A stretch of DNA of 10,527 bases from Pelagophyceae sp. CCMP2097 (taxonomy: Eukaryota > Sar > Pelagophyceae): positions 58,941 through 69,467 of the forward strand of contig MU657222.1 of NCBI GenBank assembly GCA_026770575.1. Direction: 5' to 3'. This document shows positions 7,382-10,527 of this stretch, in pieces. How positions within the stretch are numbered: the first letter of the stretch is position 1; each line of letters starts with the position of its first letter. A program made the translations under genes and the position numbers. Under the pieces are notes generated by a model. That model searched no databases, had not been told where the DNA came from, and saw nothing but the letters and a program-made list of their open reading frames with translations.

Positions 7382-7456
7382 CGATGCCCGACCTGAGAGG
7401 CGATAAACCGAGTCCACCTACATCCTGGCCATTGCCGCCTCTCAGGCCGGGCATCG
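7382..7456. repeat. Foldback hairpin, 21-bp arms, miRNA-precursor size
   Basis: Arms 7382-7402 and 7436-7456 pair at 20 of 21 positions around a 33-base loop, 75 bases in all. The left arm begins CGATGCCCGACCTGAGAGG. Arm length, loop length and near-perfect pairing fit a plant- or alga-type miRNA precursor, or a small foldback element. No frame is conserved over it. Confidence 0.85.
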
Positions 7457-7690
7457 GAGGGGTCCGTGTCGCGCAAAAAGCGGCGGACGCACAAAAAAAA
7501 AAAACGGAAAGCTACTTAGCCGAGGCTGTCAATCCATAAATAAATCCATTTTATTGAGCACCCGAAGCCTAACGGGTTCCCTAAAGGCATAAACTTTAGC
7601 CCAATGAATCTCGTTCCGGGACGCCAACACCCGCAAAGGCAATGCGCTTTATAGTCCATTTCGTCAATTGCGCACCAGTTACGTAATCCA

Positions 7691-7768
7691 TAAAGCCGCC
7701 TCATGGCGCTTTTGAATATAGGCGGCTTTATTGCGCTTTTGACAAAATGCGCTTTTTAGGCGCATTTT
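7691..7768. repeat. GCGC-rich foldbacks, left cluster
   Basis: Two adjacent perfect stems: TAAAGCCGCC (7691-7700) with GGCGGCTTTA (7721-7730), and AAAATGCGC (7744-7752) with GCGCATTTT (7760-7768). Between them ATGGCGCTTTTGAAT resembles, in inverted orientation, part of the array at 9926-10240. They may be matching ends of an old element that contains the genes between. Confidence 0.7.
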
Positions 7769-7874
7769 TAGATAATAGGAGCAACAAATAAAAATAACGA
7801 TAAGATGGATCTGATAAAGTCTAAATTGTTCAATAAGAGGCAAAAAAGACGCGAGGTGGGGGCCAATAACCGAG

Positions 7875-8192
7875 ATGCCCCTAAAGGAAAAATATGTCGA
7901 TCAGGGAAGCTGCTCTCTCAATAATATCCATTCCGGTTTGGTTCACTCCCTCACTGGCGATGTCTCAAGATCAGGGAAACCCACCATGCGCATCCACAAG
8001 TTACCAACCTGTTGCTATTTTCCGGAGTGCCAACGTTCGCGCGTGTGAGCGGACCTGCATCATTTACCTGCATGGAGCGTGGGGAATAGTGTCTGTCACA
8101 AGGAGCGCGGGAACGAGATCACCGAACGAGAATCGTACCTGCGCAAGCTCACCGTTGATGCTTTCGGGGACCTAACATACATTAACTTTTCA
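7875..8192 (+). CDS. Small cysteine-cluster protein, two exons, 3' end unclear
   Basis: Unknown family. Exon 1, from the ATG at 7875 (MPLKEKYVDQGSC...), is open to 8044. A 45-base intron, GTGAGC...AATAG (8045-8089), then removes an in-frame TGA. Exon 2 continues VCHKERGNEITERESYLRKL. The intron matches the carrier introns in size and type. Around the junction the spliced protein has C-C-x4-C-x6-C-H (TCCYFPECQRSR, then VVCH), a likely zinc-binding knuckle, followed by a charged helix. After FGDLTYINFS (about 8192) the sequence turns AT-rich and stops looking coding, although the frame stays open to a stop at 8535-8537; a second intron near the ACTTTTCAG at 8184-8192 is possible. It lies between GCGC foldback clusters together with the Ulp1-like relic, so it could belong to a mobile element. 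Confidence 0.4.
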
Positions 8193-8508
8193 GCGATCAT
8201 CAATCTTTTGGTTGCAATAAAATTGAATTTAAGAGTTATAAATAAACAAGTGTTCTATTCTCGCAGGGTGTTTTTAAAAACGTCATTTGTTCTTGGAGGA
8301 TTAGCTCCCTTCGGCCCTACGTCGGCGCCGGTGTCTATGCAGAATCTCCCGCGACGCGGCACCTTCCATACGGCCCGCGCGTCGAGATGGTCCATCTTCG
8401 AGGCGGGTCTAAACAAGACATCTTCAAAAGGCGGGTCTGTTAGTCGCACTCAGGCTGGCGGTGCCTGCTCGCGGGTCCCTTGGTGTTTGGAGCACGTTCA
8501 CCAGAAGC

Positions 8509-9523
8509 CTACGCGGTGTGGATCTTCTTGGTCATGATGCCGGACATCATGCGATTGCGCGGGTGCGGCATGTGTTGCTGCAAGAACGTCGGGTGGACGC
8601 CAAACGAGATGTACTGCGCGCAGAACGAAGCAAAGACGCCGCAGTCGACACCGTTGGACTGCCGCGTGCTCGCCTAGCACCTCGGCGTTGAAACCGCCGG
8701 CGACGATGGTGCGATACGCCGAGCACAGCGCCGCGGCCACGGTGTTCGCATCGGCGTCCGTCAAAGCGCCCGAGTCTTTGCAGCGGTCCGCCTCGGCGAG
8801 GGCCGCCACGTGTCGCACCTGTCTTTGCGCCTCGATCTCGGCGAGGACCACATCGGTGGCGCCCCAGCGCACCGCGCTCACAAAACACATTGGCAACAGG
8901 CCTTCGCCATCGAGGATCCATTGTACGGCGCGGCGCGTCTTCGTTCAGCATCTCGAGCAGCGCACCGGTACCTATGCCCGGGACAGCGGCGCGCGCGCCT
9001 TGGCCGCCGTCGAGCAGCACGGACGCGCCGAGGCCGCCGTCTAGCACTTAGTCCGGGTCAGCGTCGAGCGCGGTGCCCGTGGCGTGGCCGACCAAGACGT
9101 CCGCGTGGCACGCGCGCGCTGAGGCCGCGCCCACGTGGCGCGCGCGCGTTGGAACTGGCGTCGTAGAAGAGCTTGCCATCCACATTGCGGCCACCGTCGG
9201 AAAGCACGTCGTCCGCGCCGCCGAGCTTGCCGCCCAGCTTGCCCACGCAATCATCGCCGTCGGACAGCACGTCGTCCGCCTCGAAGCCGCACCCGCGTGG
9301 CGCGCGCGCGTCAGGACTGGCGTCGTCGAAGAACTTGCTGTCCGCGTCGCGGCCGCCGTCGGAAAGCACGTCGCCCGCACCGACGCCGCGGACGTGTGCC
9401 GCGCGCGTGCCACGGTCGGCGTCGTCTAAGAGATTCATTGCCGTCTTTGTGCGTCTCATCGACTCGCAGCTCGTCGACGGCTTCCGGCTCAGAGTCTTGA
9501 TCAAGAATGTTCGGAGTCCTTTC
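8509..9523 (-). pseudogene. Frameshifted Ulp1/C48-like cysteine protease gene with acidic repeats
   Basis: The last 50 codons (8661 to the TAG at 8511-8509) read QSNGVDCGVFASFCAQY, the Q-x-N-G-x-D-C-G-V-F active-site block of Ulp1/SENP (C48) proteases, which remove SUMO-like proteins. Catalytic Cys is at 8641-8643, with the oxyanion Gln six residues before it, and MPHPRNRMMSGI fits the family's C-terminal helix. Coding-like sequence upstream lies in changing frames: acidic ILDQDSEPEAVDELRVDE (from 9523, after an acceptor-like ATTTATCAG), repeats with ADDVLSDGG, then ADVLVGHATG to a TAA at 9050-9048, LLEMLNEDA, and WILDGEGLLPMCFVSAVRW to LGEHA. Each step slips one base the same way, and there is no room for an intron at the last one. 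The family's His and Asp region is not visible. I infer a decayed gene; sequencing error or frameshifting remain possible. Confidence 0.55.
9135..9381 (-). repeat. 162-bp period repeat in the acidic region
   Basis: 9135-9219 and 9297-9381 are direct repeats, about 85% identical by eye, offset by exactly 162 bp (54 codons). On the minus strand they encode DVLSDGGR, then D.K(L/F)F.DAS..ARAPRG. The DVLSDG part occurs a third time at 9257-9280. The frame-preserving period says the repeats grew while the gene was translated. Confidence 0.8.
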
Positions 9524-9582
9524 CTGATAAATGATTTTAATCGTTTTTTAACAATCGCTGAATACGTTTTTGAATGGACCGA

Positions 9583-9660
9583 GGCCGGATTCGAACCACG
9601 GCATTGCCCTGTAGCTGGGGAAATCCTACATAACACTGGTTGGCGATTGTCTGCGCAATA
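9583..9660 (-). ncRNA. Second tRNA-like, Pol III-type sequence
   Basis: On the minus strand GGTTCGAATCC (9587-9597) is an exact box B, followed by CGGCCTCGGTCC like an acceptor 3' side. Upstream CCC-CAGCTACA-GGG can form an anticodon-like arm. The T-stem pairs only in its inner three positions and no clean box A or acceptor stem is present. It looks like a tRNA-derived relic rather than a working tRNA. Confidence 0.35.
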
Positions 9661-9925
9661 GGCGGCCACAGACGCGAGTCAGGACCGTGATAAATGGGCC
9701 CGGGATTCTCGCGAACATCACGTGAGAGCCTCTAGAGTACTGTCACAGGCCGCAGGCCGCACACGCACGCTCCACAGGCTCTCGCGTACAACAGGGAACG
9801 GGACGGGGGCTGCGTTATACGGGCGATGTGGCCGCGGCAGTGTTACGTGGCGCAATGGCCGTATCATGAAGGTGCATGATGCCACAGCCTCATATTATAG
9901 GAATTCATATGCGGCTGCAGCGTAT

Positions 9926-10240
9926 AGCGCCGACGGTGCGCGTGTATGAGCGGCGCTATTTAATGGCTGCAAGATAATAGCGCCGGCGCTGCGTATGAAG
10001 AGAGGCGCAATCTATACGCAATTTTTTTTATCGTAATTGTAGCGCCTTTAAGGACTGCGCCATATAGACGCTTAACCTAAAATGCGCATAAGAAGCGCCG
10101 TCAGGATTGCGCCATTTAGACGCAAACCCAATAAACCCCAATATAACCGCATTCTAGAAAGCGCCATTGAGGCGCATTGGCCAGAATGCGCATTTTTTTG
10201 CGCATTCAAGAAAGCGCCATTAATGGCGCATTGACCAGAA
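9926..10240. repeat. GCGC-rich palindromic array with a 53-bp period
   Basis: AGCGCC starts at 9926, 9979, 10041, 10094, 10160 and 10213: spacings of 53, 62, 53, 66 and 53. The last two units (10154-10187 and 10207-10240) are near-identical, ending CATTG(G/A)CCAGAAT. The units at 10041 and 10094 share the pattern GCGCC...GCGCCAT.TAGACGC. Palindromes are embedded: GCGCCATTAATGGCGC at 10214-10229, and GAATGCGCA (10184-10192) with TGCGCATTC (10199-10207). It is a degenerate tandem repeat of foldback units; related sequence lies inverted at 7691-7768. Confidence 0.8.
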
Positions 10241-10296
10241 TATTAAATTCAGGGCCGACGGCGACGGTATCTTCCAGAGGCTGCAGCTCGTGGGCG

Positions 10297-10527
10297 ATGG
10301 TGACGATCGTCTTGTCCGAGTCACGGTTGGGTGCCATATACCACGACGAGCTGGTACGACAGGCGAAAGATGTCGTCAGATCGTCTGTGCCCGGAGGCCG
10401 GGCAAACTTCGAAGTCAAGGCGAGGCTGAAGTTGAAGCGTACGTCACAGAGGGCGGCCGTGGAGCTAAAACCGGGCCACCACGTGCAGCTAAAAAGCGGA
10501 CAAGTCTGCCTCTTGGTCGCCCCCTTT
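10297..10527 (+). CDS. Possible protein-coding start, cut off by the window end
   Basis: From the ATG at 10297 a frame runs 77 codons to the last base without a stop. It begins MVTIVLSESRLGAIYHDELV and later reads FEVKARLKLKRTSQRAAVE and LKPGHHVQLKSGQVCLLVAPF, charged and hydrophobic in a natural mix. No family recognised. A second plus frame (FRADGDGIFQRLQLVGDG, 10252-10305) and a minus frame are also open, because the stretch is GC-rich. The first part may belong to that second frame with a splice between. The gene, if real, starts directly beside the palindromic array. Confidence 0.35.
   Translation, partial: MVTIVLSESRLGAIYHDELVRQAKDVVRSSVPGGRANFEVKARLKLKRTSQRAAVELKPGHHVQLKSGQVCLLVAPF

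Larger units (their letters stand above)
7112..7874. other. Gene-free stretch with foldbacks and an A tract
   Basis: No frame here shows a domain. Contents: a hairpin with 21-bp arms (7382-7456), a run of twelve A (7493-7504) and GCGC-rich foldbacks (7691-7768). The A tract could be the tail of a retroposed sequence, but no matching duplication was seen. Confidence 0.45.

Noticed and set aside
9926..10240. CRISPR array
   Set aside because: The repeats are degenerate palindromes with uneven spacing (53, 62, 66) and no distinct spacers, in eukaryotic DNA.

Overview
This window is eukaryotic nuclear DNA. The firmest gene, a mitochondrial carrier on the minus strand, reads as one 289-residue protein only after removal of seven introns of 42 to 92 bases, all GT...AG. 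GC-rich coding blocks with tiny introns sit among less GC-rich, repeat-laden spacers. That pattern fits a compact unicellular eukaryote, probably a microalga; a pelagophyte-like (Aureococcus-type) stramenopile is my guess, made without database support.

Layout. 1-1569: no gene I can defend; GCGACCGA repeats, three copies of a 22-bp motif, a 12-bp palindrome and two strong foldback hairpins (182-229, 600-668). 1570-2756 (+): a secreted or organelle-targeted protein with a proline-lysine pentapeptide repeat, probably two exons. 2778-4083 (-): the SLC25-type carrier, convergent with the previous gene and only 21 bp from its stop. 4162-5282: a 1.1-kb non-autonomous DNA transposon with about 37-bp terminal inverted repeats, inserted 78 bp upstream of the carrier start codon. 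5283-5556: an AAAAGTCG cluster and nothing else. 5557-5950 (+): a possible small gene broken at an 11-G run.

5951-7030 holds no gene, only an imperfect palindrome, a hairpin, two identical TATA-like boxes and a tRNA-like sequence. 7031-7111 (-) is a lone exon-like block with a helicase-like HRMRP motif. 7112-7874 holds a 21-bp-arm hairpin, an A12 tract and GCGC-rich foldbacks. 7875-8192 (+) is a short two-exon gene with a cysteine cluster. 8509-9523 (-) is the decayed gene of a Ulp1/C48-like cysteine protease with acidic repeats, read in successively shifted frames. 9524-10296 carries a second tRNA-like sequence and an array of GCGC-rich palindromes with a 53-bp period. At 10297 a plus-strand open frame begins and runs off the window.

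The carrier and the repeat protein are ordinary host genes. GCGC foldbacks lie on both sides of the 7.8-9.5 kb block with the cysteine-cluster gene and the Ulp1-like relic, so that block may be one old mobile element. The most interesting signals are the duplications at carrier introns 1 and 2, the inverted-repeat element beside the carrier, the three miRNA-precursor-like foldbacks, and the Ulp1-like gene whose frame slips in the same direction four times.
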